Positions 25,793 through 35,483 of a DNA stretch of 64,000 nucleotides are shown here, one piece after another; the first letter of the stretch is position 1, and each line of letters opens with the position of its first letter. The notes beneath the pieces are model-generated. The model was given only the letters and a program-made list of their open reading frames with translations, had not been told where the DNA came from and did no database searches. The DNA is from Asparagus officinalis (Eukaryota > Streptophyta > Magnoliopsida > Asparagales > Asparagaceae), in assembly GCF_001876935.1 (NCBI RefSeq), contig NC_033801.1, positions 63,184,790 through 63,248,789 of the forward strand. Direction: 5' to 3'. Made by a program: the position numbers and the translations under genes.

Positions 25793-26604
25793 TGTGAGTG
25801 GGGTCCACCTTTCCCAAGTGAAGAGTAGAAGCTAAAGCGAATATATGTACATCTTCATCACGTGAAGATAGATGAGCTGGGAAAACGCGTGAATGATGAT
25901 GGCACGTCACGTTGACATTTGTTGATCACAACAAATCAAGCGAATTTGTGGAAAGCACGTGAAGGGCTGGGTCTTGGACTGCGCGTGTGTAGATTACTTT
26001 CTTTTTCCCTAGATGTGATGATGGCCCACCCGTGTCAGAAAGCCTTATAAGTACTCTCCCTAGGGTTTCGTGAAAACTAGTGCAGGAATTGAGGGAGAAA
26101 ACAGAGATGGCCGTCAAGTACAGAGCTTCTGAAATTAGCGGCGACAGAGCTGGCTTTTGGAGAAAAATCGCAGAAACAAAAAGGGTGCGTGTGCAGAGCT
26201 TTGGCCTTCGTGCAAAAGTGTTGGCAGCGTTCTTTTTGGGCGGCGTGCAAAGAGTCTTTTTGTGCTTTTGAGAGAGATAATTGTGTGAGGGTTTAGATTA
26301 AGTGATTGTAAACCCTAGTTATATTATCTCCTCTCTAATAGTAGATCTCCCCCTCCTTGCCCCGTGGACGTAGGTAGTTTGCCGAAGCACGTAAAATTGG
26401 TTTGTTTGTGTTTGTGGCCATTGTAATAGATTTAGAATCCCTCGATAAGTCAGTCCTGGAACAGATGAGAGGAAGAGCTGATATCTAACTTTGTTGAGAT
26501 ATTCGCTTCAGATTCTTGTTTCCTTGGTGAGACAGGAATTCTTATTGATCTTCCTCTCTTATTGTGCACCAGAAACTCTGTCGAAATTTTCACTGCGCAT
26601 AACA
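25793..26604 (+). repeat. Array LTR 3
   Basis: 812 bp, TGTGAGTGGGG to GCATAACA. It is preceded by the polypurine tract CCGAGATGGAGAAT and has no flanking duplication, as expected for an internal array LTR. Confidence 0.85.
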
Positions 26605-29374
26605 AGTGGTATTAGAGCTCGGGCTACGCTTGGGCTATTTGGAGGAGTAGATCGCTTTGGAATCTCGTCTAGGGCTTTGTTTGGTGATAAAGATGGGATC
26701 TTTTTGATAAAGACTCTATCTTTTCAGTTTTGGATCTATTCTTCGTTCGTTGGTGCGTTGAGAAAGATGTCGGGGAAAGAAAGTGCTTCAGGTGTCGAGG
26801 GTGGTACTTCTGGCGAGAAGACCATTCAGAGTTTGAATATTCACTCTATGAAGTTAGATGTGGAGAAGTTTAATAGCACAAACAACTTTGGATTATGAAG
26901 ATGCGAGGTTTTGGATGCGCTGAACACACAAAATTTGGAGGATACATTAGAGTTAGATGGCAATCCAGATGACACTGAAGAGAAGGTTTGGAAGCAGATG
27001 AATCGAACGACGTGTGGTATGATTAGGTCTTGTTTGACTCAAGATCTAAAATATGATGTGATGAACGAGACTTCTGCGAAGAAGATTTAGGAGATTCTCA
27101 AAACCAAGTATCTGACAAAGAGTGTTGAGAACCGCTTGCATTTAAAGGGGAGACTTTTTTTGTTTCCAGTTGAAGAAGTGAACCTCAATTAGAGATCACA
27201 TGAACACCTACACAAAATTCTTACAGATTTGACGAATGTGGATGTCATGATTGAAGATGAGGATAGGGCGTTGCTGTTGTTGAGTTCATTGCCCGATGAG
27301 GAATATAAGACCTTTGTCCTTACTCTGATTAATGGGAAGGCATCTCTTTCGTATAGTGAGGTCACTGCTGCACTGGTGAATTATCAGCTTCGGAAGAAGG
27401 ATAAGGAGACTTCGACTGAGCCGGTAACAGAGGCGTTGGCCGCAAGAGGGAAGGGTCCGAATCGGAAGAATTGGAGGTCACAGTCTAGAGTAGGGCATCC
27501 TACAATTGGAAAAGATCAGTGTGCTTAGTGCAAGGAGACTGGTCATTGGAAGAAAGACTGCCCAAAGCTCGACGAATAGATGAAGAATAAGCAGAAGGGA
27601 AAAGGGAAGCAATCATCATGAGAAGCAAACATCGTATCAGATGGTAATATTTCTGACTCTTCTATTTATTCGCTTTCTATCAGTCCTACATGTAGCTATT
27701 CAGAGGAATCCGAGTGGATATTGGATAGTGGTGCTACCTATCATGTGTGCCCTAGAAGGGAATGGTTCTCCAGTTTGAGAAGCTGGATAGTGGTATGGTG
27801 TACATGGCTAATAATCGTGCATGCCAGATCCTTGGGATAGGAAGAATTCACATAAAAATATTTGACGAGACTGTTAGGGAGTTAAATGATGTGAGATATG
27901 TTTCTTCTTTGAGGAAGAACTTGATCTCGATTGGATCTTTGGTTGGAGAGGGTCTGAATGTTTTTAAATAAGAACATGGTTCTCAAGATTGTGAAAGACT
28001 CTCAGATTGTGATGAAGGGCGTCAAGAGAAATAACCTGTATTACTTGACTGGATGTATAGTGGTAGGTGGAGAACTAGCGACTTCTATTGATTCGACTAG
28101 ACTGCAGCATTTGGGGCTTGGTCATTCCAGTATTGATTCCTCGCATAGATTGAAAGAGGATGCGAAGACCTGCAGTTTGAAGTCCAGTGAACATGTTGAT
28201 GTGAGCAAGAAGACCAATGTAAAGTTTGGCACCTCTATTCACCATGCTAAGGGTCGTTCTGGAGGAGTTCATGTGGATGTTTGGGGGCCTTCCAAGGGGG
28301 CATCATTGGGAGGTAATAGAAGTTTGGTTTCCTTTGTTGGTGGCTGTTCTAGACGTGTTTGGGTTGCAACCAAATCCCTATTGGAGAAAGTCCTAGTAGT
28401 CTCCAACAGATTGAAGAAGTGTATGATTGGCAGAAAGGTGAAGGTATTTTATTTTGGTGAGAGATACAAGATGGACCTGTTTCTCTTTTAGAGCCGAGCT
28501 CACGGCATTGTGAGACACTTCGTTGGAAAGGAAATCTTGGGGCAACTAGATAGGGTGACAAATTTGGAGAACCGTGCCTTGCTGGAGGAGGATCGGTGTT
28601 TATTGTCAAGCAATAGTCTGTAGAAGAGTTTCAGGACTGAGACTTCGACATATTTGGGTTATCCTATTAAAGAGTTGTCAACTGCTGTGATTGGAGGTAA
28701 AACTCTATTAGAAGATTGGTCTGGTAGTGTCATTTCGGTTGAGGCTTCGATGAGGGAGCTATTTGACTCTCAGCAGGTAGAGAGTTTTGGACAGACCTTA
28801 GATGTATCGCAGCGGGTGGAGTGTGATGCTACTCCATATTGGGTGAAGATTACTCCAGATCATACTATATTATTTGGGATTCCAGCTGAGGTGACACAGC
28901 TTAGGGATCATTTGGTTTTGGATGCAGATGATGAGTTGCGTTTTGATTCGAGTGCAGCTGATAGATGTAGTTTGGATATGACCATTGGTTCACCTCAGGT
29001 GGAGGTGTTTGAGGTCATTGGAGGTGCTATAAGCCACAGAGTTGATGATATTAGAGAAGGGTTGCGAACTCTTCTAGTTGATTGAGGTCGTTCACGACCA
29101 TTTTGGTGAACTACGTTCGTCTTGATTCCTTGGGAAGGAGGATATGTAGGCAGTCTTTACGATGCAGCCGGTTTGGATTTTGATGGGGTGAGACCGATTT
29201 GGTGAGTAGATACCGACATTTGGAGAGTGTTCGCGCTCTTATTTGGGTTCTCGACTTGTTATGGATTGAGTCCATTGTCGTGAACTGTTTCACTTTGTCA
29301 TGGACACAACAAGTGAGACATTTGTTTGGTTGGTGTCGGCTCAGTTTTGGGAAAATTTCGCTGAGGTGGAGAAT
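26605..29374 (+). pseudogene. Array body 3: RT-less Copia gag-protease-integrase relic
   Basis: Gag starts at ATG 26767, with the same TGA after NNFGL and the same TAG in KKI*EI. The zinc knuckle keeps the final Cys (GHWKKDCPKL) but still has a TAG at 27526-27528. The protease region reads LDSGATYHVC. The integrase remnant keeps DVWGPSK but has no SDNGGEY. A T-run insertion near 27158 and a break at ~27965 add frame changes. The linker-like frame (28654-29085) runs directly into the 3' untranslated region, so RT and RNase H are absent here too. It is the most divergent of the three bodies. Confidence 0.8.
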
Positions 29375-30186
29375 TGTGAGTGGGGTCCACCTTTCCCAAG
29401 TGAAGAGTAGAAGCTAAAGCGAATATATGTACATCTTCATCACGTGAAGATAGATGATCTGGGAAAACGCGTGAATGATGAAGGCACGTCACGTTGACAT
29501 TTGTTGATTGCAACAAATCCATTGAATTTGTGGAAAGCACGTGAAGGGCTAGGTCTTGGACTGCGCGTGTGCAGATTAGTTTCTTTTTCCCTGGATGTGG
29601 TGATGGCCCACCCGAGTCAGAGAGCCTTATAAGTACTCTCCCTAAGGTTTCGTGAAAACTAGTGCAGGAATTGAGGGAGAAAACAGAGATGGCCGTCAAG
29701 TACAGAGCTTCTGAAATTAGCGACGACAGAGCTGGCTTTTGGAGGAAAATCGCAGAAGCAAAAAGGGTGCGTGTGCAGAGCTTTGGCCTTCGTGCAAAAG
29801 TGTTGGCAGCGTTCTTTTTGGGCGGCGTGCAAAGAGTCCTTTTGTGCTTTTGAGAAAGATAATTGTGTGAGGGTTTAGATTGAGTGATTGTCAACCCTAG
29901 TTATATTATCTCCTCTCTAATAGTAGATCCCCCCTCCTTGCCCCGTGGACGTAGGCAGTTTGCCGAACCACGTAAAATTGGTTTGTTTATGTTTGTGGCC
30001 ATTGTAATAGTTTTTAGGATCTCTCGACAAGTCAGTCCTAGAACTGATGAGAGGAAGAGCCGATATCTCACTTTGTTGAGATATTCGCTTCAGATTCTTG
30101 TTTCTTTGGTGAGACAGGAATTCTTATTGATCTTCCTCTCTTATTGTGCACCAGAAACTCTGCTGAAATTTTCGCTGCGTCCAACA
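29375..30186 (+). repeat. Array LTR 4
   Basis: 812 bp, TGTGAGTGGGG to GCGTCCAACA, followed by TTACC, which matches the duplication at the far left end of the array. Confidence 0.87.
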
Positions 30187-30191
30187 TTACC

Positions 30192-30867
30192 TAGTTAATA
30201 ATTTCATTTGTTGATTGATTGATTGATTTATTATCAGCGACTTGTGACATGTTGTACTGTTATTTTGAAAAAAAAAAAGCAACACCCTGGCCATGGTTCT
30301 TCATCATGTCTTCATCATGTCAATCTGTACAAAAGCCATTACATACTCAAGAGAATATACATAGTGGCGTTGGCGGTTCTATTTCTAACGTTAGTACTCG
30401 AAACTCTCCTACAAGAGTTGACTTGATTGCTTGGTGACATATAAGAAAGATGTATTTGATTGTGTGACTAATCATGTGGTCGTGTATTTTTTTTTTCAAA
30501 TATGAAAACTCGTCAGAGGTCATCGTATAGTTTTCAATTACTAATTATGTAGTGACCTTGCTTTCTAAAAATCCTGGATCCATCACTGTGTGAAACTATA
30601 AGGCATTAAAGTGCAATTTAGCCCGTAAGTAACAAACACGAAGTGAATGCAAAGGGCTGGTGAGGAAATAAACACAGAGTAAACAATATTAAAATAAACA
30701 ATATTAAAAAATACAGTCAATGAACTCGTCACCGTCACGTGCTCAATTAAAAAATAGTTTCATGGGGAGCGCGTCACCAGTAAACTTATGGATTCCTGCA
30801 GTGAGCAGACAGAAACTACGAGAGGTAGGGAAATAGTTTAGTGGAAGACTGAACTATTGTCTGTACT
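30192..30867. other. Non-coding interval
   Basis: It has a short GATT repeat, an A11 run and two overlapping + frames of 67-72 codons (30219-30437), none recognisable. CACGTGCTCAATT-type AT-rich sequence precedes the MITE. I see no supported gene. Confidence 0.4.
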
Positions 30868-31273
30868 CAGTGGCGGATCTACAACATTTTTGGTGGTGGT
30901 TCAAAATATACATTAAATTTTTTTCTCAAATAATAGCAGGTGGGAAAAAAATGAAGGAAGGGTTATTAAAGAGAAAAACAATCATTTTTAAACAATGATT
31001 TGACTTATATATATAAGAAACAAAAATATTTATAGAAGGCCTTAAAGAGGTAGACAGAACAAAGGGATAAAATAAAAGGAAAAGAAGAAGAAGAAGAAGA
31101 ATAGAGGGAAGGTAAAAGGAAAGAAGCCTAAAAGAGAAATTTTCGAAGGCTGGATGGTTTGAACTCCAGACCTCTTACAAAATGTTACCAACTGCAATAC
31201 CACTAGGCTATAGAGAATTTTTGTATGAGGTGGTTCAAGTGAACCACTTTGAACAAGGGTGGGTCCGCCACTG
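30868..31273. mobile_element. hAT-type MITE, 406 bp
   Basis: The ends are CAGTGGCGGATC and GGTCCGCCACTG, a near-perfect terminal inverted repeat. Perfect 8-bp duplications TCTGTACT flank it (30860-30867 and 31274-31281). Eight-base duplications are typical of hAT transposition. The interior has no transposase. Removing it gives a continuous flanking sequence CTATTGTCTGTACTGGCC. Confidence 0.85.
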
Positions 31274-31555
31274 TCTGTACTGGCCCTGAAAGGTGACGAA
31301 CCCGAGCCGAAGATGCCACAGAATTAGGGATGTCAAATGGGTGGTTTTGGTTGGATCTTGGTTGGGTCATAAATGGGTGGACATATTTAAGACCACTTAA
31401 CTATTTATGACCCATTTAGCATTTGTTAAATGAGTCACTTCTCAACCATCCATTTACTAAATGGGTGGTTCATGGGTGACCCAATAACTCATTTAGTTAT
31501 GATTATGATGCTTCTATATATATATATGTAAGTTTCAGAGATCTACTTACAAACT

Positions 31556-32236
31556 TTCAGGTATTTTTGGTAAACTTTTAGGGGGGTTTTCTGCAAACTT
31601 TTAGGGGGTTTTCTGTAAACTTTTAGAGGTTTTTTTGCAAACTTTCAGGGGGTTTTCTGTAAACTTTCTGGGGGTTTTCTGCAAACTTTCAGGGGGTTTT
31701 CTGTAAACTTTTAGGGGTTTTTTTGTAAACTTTTAGGGGGTTTTTTGTAAACTTTCTGGGGGGTTTTTACAAACTTTTAGGGGGTTTTTTGTAAACTTTT
31801 AGGCGGTTTCTGTGAACTTTCAGGGGGTTTTCTGTGAACTCTCTAGGGGTTTTCTGTAAACTTTCATGAGGTTTTCTGTAAACTTTAGCTGGTTTTTTGC
31901 AAACTTTTAGGGGGTTTCTGTAAACTTTTAGGGGTTTTTCTGCAAACTTTTAGGGGTTTTTCTACAAACTTTTAGGGGTTTTATGTAAACTTTCAGGGAG
32001 TTTTCTGCAAACTTTTATGGGGTTTTATGCAAATTTTCAGGGGATTTTCTGTAAACTTTCAGGGGTTTTTTTGCAAACTTTCAAGGGGTTTTCTACAAAC
32101 TTTCAGGGGTTTTATGTAAACTTTTAGGGGTTTTATGTAAACTTTTACGGGGTTTTCTGTAAACTTTTAGCGGGTTTTTTACAAACTTTTAGGGGATGTT
32201 CTACAAACTTTCAGGGGGGTTTCTGTAAATATTTCG
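31556..32236. repeat. ~24-bp minisatellite in the hAT element
   Basis: Roughly 28 degenerate copies of a unit like GTAAACTTTTAGGGGGTTTT, with C/T and TGT/TGC variants. There are no spacers, so it is a simple tandem repeat. Confidence 0.85.
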
Positions 32237-32999
32237 TTCTCAATTGAATCGACTACTTGGAAAAATTAGGACAGAATTGTGAGCAAAAGAAGCAAATGAT
32301 GATGGGGCTGAGCAAAAGAAGAGATGGACTCGTAACAAGTCTAGTCTACTGTCTGCTCGGTTATTTTAAAAAAACTCTTACTTTGGTCATGTGTCAAAAT
32401 TTTCATAATACCGGAGTGCCCTCAACATTTAATTCAGTTCTTCTTTATCTTAGGGTCAAATTAGGACAGAGCAAAGAAATGACAAAATATCTTCAGAAAA
32501 CCCCATCTTGCACGGTTTATAAAACCACACTACCTAACAGCTCTATTTGATAACAACATCCTAACTAAATTTGGCTCTAAAAACCCACGCACCACACATT
32601 CCATAAAAAATCCTAACTAAATCTTTTTGTTGTCTAAATTTGTCAACAAAATGTGATAAAAATATCACGTCCCACTCCGAGGATCTTAAAAATCCTGCAC
32701 CTCCTTAACCTTGCGTGAACTGCTTTGAGAGAGATGGTGTTTTTCTTTCCTTTGTTCAAAATCCATGAGCTATGAGCATAATTGTTTATTTCTTCATATT
32801 TGTTGTTGGTTATTCCATGTTTGTTCTTAATTACAGAGTGTCCCCAAGTAATTCTCCTTGAAATTTTTTTATCACGCCGGATAACAATACACGCTCTCTT
32901 TCTCTCCTGTTTCTCGCGCAATAGACGCAAGTTTTGTAAATTACACTTGGCCGCACACGCATATATCTCCTGACGACGAAGAATCGTGAGCACCTACTT

Positions 33000-33745
33000 T
33001 TTATATTTATATATCTTTGAGGGTGTTTTTGTAATTTTTAAAAGTTTGAGGGTGTTACTTGTAAATTTGATATTTATAGGGGACTACCGAAATTTTTTAG
33101 ATTTTATGTGTCATTTGCAAGTTTAGAAAATTCTAAGATTGTTTTGTAGTTTTGAACTCTTGATGGTGCTTTTTGTAATTTTTAAACTTTGAGGGTGTTT
33201 TTTGTAAATTATAAATTTATAGGGGGCTGCTAGTAATTTTTTGATTTCATGTGTCATTTGTAGGTTTTGAAATTTCAGGATGGTTTTGTAATTCTAAACT
33301 ATGGAGGGTGTTTTTCTAAAAATTTAAAACTTTGAGGGTGTTAATTATAAATTTAAAATTTATAGGGGACTATTGAAATTTTTTAGATTTCATATGTCAT
33401 TTGCAAGTTTAGAAACCTCTAAGATTGTTTGGTAATTTTAAAGTCTTGAGTGTGTTTCTCTTATTTTCTACAACTTTTAAGGGTATTTTTTGTAAATTAT
33501 AAAATTTTAGGGGGCTGTTGGTAATTTTTGAATTTCATGTGTCATCTGTGAGGTTAGAAAATTTTAATAGTTTTTTATAATTTTTAACTCTTGAGGGCGT
33601 TTTTATAATATTTTAAACTTTGAGGGTGTTTTTTGCAAATCTTAAAATTTTAAGGGGTTTTAGTCATTTTAAGTGTTTTCTATAATTTTTAACTTTTAAA
33701 AATAAGTTTTGTAATTGTTGAAGCGTTGAGGGTGTTTTTAAAACA
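33000..33745. repeat. ~143-bp tandem repeat in the hAT element
   Basis: The motif TTTCATGTGTCATTTG and a preceding AGGGG-CT block recur near 33080, 33225, 33365 and 33510. CTTTGAGGGTGTTTTT segments lie between them. Four to five degenerate copies are present. Confidence 0.7.
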
Positions 33746-33934
33746 ATATCCATCTAAACGGGTAAATGGGTGGGTAATAACCCGCCCATTAATGACCCAT
33801 TTATATTTAATAGAAACTATACCCACCTATTTATGACTCATTTAACTAAATGGGTGAGTTTGGATGGTTCATTTGGCGGGTGGATATGGGTGGGCAATTG
33901 GTTTTGGGTCCATTTTGTCATCCCTACACAGAAT

Positions 33935-34574
33935 GTATGGATTAGGTTTTGCAGTTCTGTCCGAGTGGCGACGGGACGGTCCTAATGATAGACTTCATTC
34001 AATTTTGTAAAATATGGAAGAAGAATTTTTTTTTTTTTTAACTTTTGAGCAAGGTTATCAGCACTTAAATACCTTATATTGACCATAATTTGCATTATAC
34101 CAATCTATTGCTTTTCACATGCTAGATACGTGACCTCTACATGAATTTATTATTCCTTTCACTAAACACTAAAACTTTGAACTTGTAGTTAGGAGGACCC
34201 TTTCACGGGTCAAAATTTGGACTCACTTCTTTATAGATCCATTTTGGAAGGGTAGTGAGATTCAGATTGTCGTGCTCTAATACAATGTCAAAAATCTCCA
34301 CCACGGCTAGGAGAGAACAAATAGTGGGTCTATATGGTCGGAATGTGGCTGACTTAGGTAAGGACACATATTGTTTAAGGAAAAAGAAAAAGAAAAAAAT
34401 GACATTGGATTTATCACACCAATTTTACAAATTTACACCAAACAAAAGAAACCAACAAAAAATCTAGATTTCTTAACTAACATATTGTTATAATTTTTTT
34501 TTTAAACGATGACTTGAGATTAAAATAGAGTCTGCAAATTTGTATATTATTGTTATTTCACTGTAATGAGTTTG
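33935..34574. other. Non-coding interval
   Basis: AT-rich sequence with poly-T and AAAGAAAAAG runs. The longest open frame (34255-34467) ends in lysine-rich low complexity and looks accidental. Nothing recognisable was seen. Confidence 0.4.
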
Positions 34575-34579
34575 TTGTT

Positions 34580-35246
34580 TGTGAATGTTGGGGTCCACGA
34601 ACCATGTGAACGGTTCTGAGCTGGTAAATTGCAAGCGCGTGGGCAGCTTTGGTCTCTTGGATATTTAGCAGGCCCACCCGATTGTTCCCTTTTGTCTACT
34701 AGACTTCTGCTATATATAGTGGTTCCTAGGTTAATTTTAGGGCACGCAAGGTTGGGATTTGTTTTCTTTTGTGTTTTGCGGCTACAGCAAATAGTTGTGA
34801 GTGCAGGAGATTGTTTCTTGGGTTGCGGCTACAGAGAGCAAGCAAAGGAGCAAGTACGAAAAAGAGCTTTTCTTTGTTGCTTTTTGTGTGAGATATTTGT
34901 GAGGGATTTGAGAGTTTTGTATGAGAGTTTAGATTGAGAGTGATTGTAAACCCTAGTTGTATTCTCTCCCTCTAATAGTAGATCTCCCCCCTCCTTGCCC
35001 CGTGGACGTAGGCAATTTGCCGAACCACGTAAAAATTGGTTGTACTGCTTTTGTGTGATTTGTAATAACTTTTAGGATCCCTCGACAGGTCAGTCCTAGA
35101 ACTGATGAGAGGAAGAGCCGATATCTCACTTGGTTGAGATATCCGCTTTAAATTCTTGTCTCCTTGGTGAGACGGGAATTCTTATTGCGATCTGACTCTC
35201 TTGTTGTGCTGCCGAAGTGCTGCCGAAATTTTCGCTGCGCGCAACA
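34580..35246 (+). repeat. Copia 5' LTR (667 bp)
   Basis: TGTGAATGTTGGGG to CGCGCAACA. It contains TATATATA (34711-34718) as a likely TATA box. From 34746 to the end it aligns without gaps to 39861-40361 (501 bp each, about eight differences by eye). The first 166 bp do not match the 3' LTR apart from the tip and short motifs. Confidence 0.88.
34711..34718 (+). promoter_or_regulatory. Likely TATA box of the Copia 5' LTR
   Basis: TATATATA sits ~35 bp upstream of the point where the two LTRs become identical (34746). This is consistent with a U3/R boundary just downstream. The 3' LTR has its own TATATATAAA at 39823-39832. Confidence 0.55.
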
Positions 35247-35248
35247 AG

Positions 35249-35260
35249 TGGTATCAGAGC
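35249..35260 (+). other. Copia primer binding site
   Basis: TGGTATCAGAGC, complementary to the initiator Met tRNA 3' end, begins two bases after the LTR. Confidence 0.85.
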
Positions 35261-35483
35261 CCAGATTTCAGATCTAGGGTTTTTTGGTGGAGGAAGATTC
35301 TTGTGTGAAGCTTAGTTCTTGGAGTTCTCGGCTTCGGTGGAGATAGCATTAGGAGTTGCCGTTGGAGATTTCGCTTTCCTCGTGTGGATAGGAGATCTAT
35401 TTGGAATCCGATCTAGGGTTCAGTTGGGTGGTTCCTAATTCTATCAAATTTATTCTTTCTCTACAATTTGGAGTTAGTTCGTA

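Larger units (their letters stand above)
18460..30191 (+). mobile_element. Tandem Copia array: four LTRs, three bodies, one TSD
   Basis: The order is LTR 18465-19277, body, LTR 22073-23010, body, LTR 25793-26604, body, LTR 29375-30186. The repeat period is ~3.6-3.7 kb. The outer LTRs are bounded by TTACC at 18460-18464 and at 30187-30191, while the inner LTRs have no flanking duplication. All bodies share premature stops and the absence of RT and RNase H. One integration later expanded by unequal LTR-LTR or body-body recombination best explains this. An alternative is integration of a multimeric cDNA. The bodies show gag (UBN2-type), zinc-knuckle, protease and integrase relics of the Tork/Tnt1-like Copia group. 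Confidence 0.88.
31325..33926. mobile_element. hAT-type non-autonomous element, 2.6 kb
   Basis: The left end TAGGGATGTCAAATGGG and the complement of the right end (TAGGGATGACAAAATGG) pair as terminal inverted repeats. Subterminal AAATGGGTGG motifs recur at both ends. A perfect 8-bp duplication CACAGAAT lies at 31317-31324 and 33927-33934. There is no transposase. The interior holds a ~24-bp minisatellite (31556-32236) and a ~143-bp tandem repeat (33000-33745), separated by ~760 bp of unrelated sequence. The size and duplication place it in the hAT superfamily. Confidence 0.85.

Noticed and set aside
31556..32236. CRISPR-like regular repeat
   Set aside because: Units are directly adjacent and degenerate with no unique spacers, and they sit inside a plant hAT element.
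34950..34960. AAACCCTAG as interstitial telomere repeat
   Set aside because: Single copies occur in every Copia LTR leader with no tandem TTTAGGG run.
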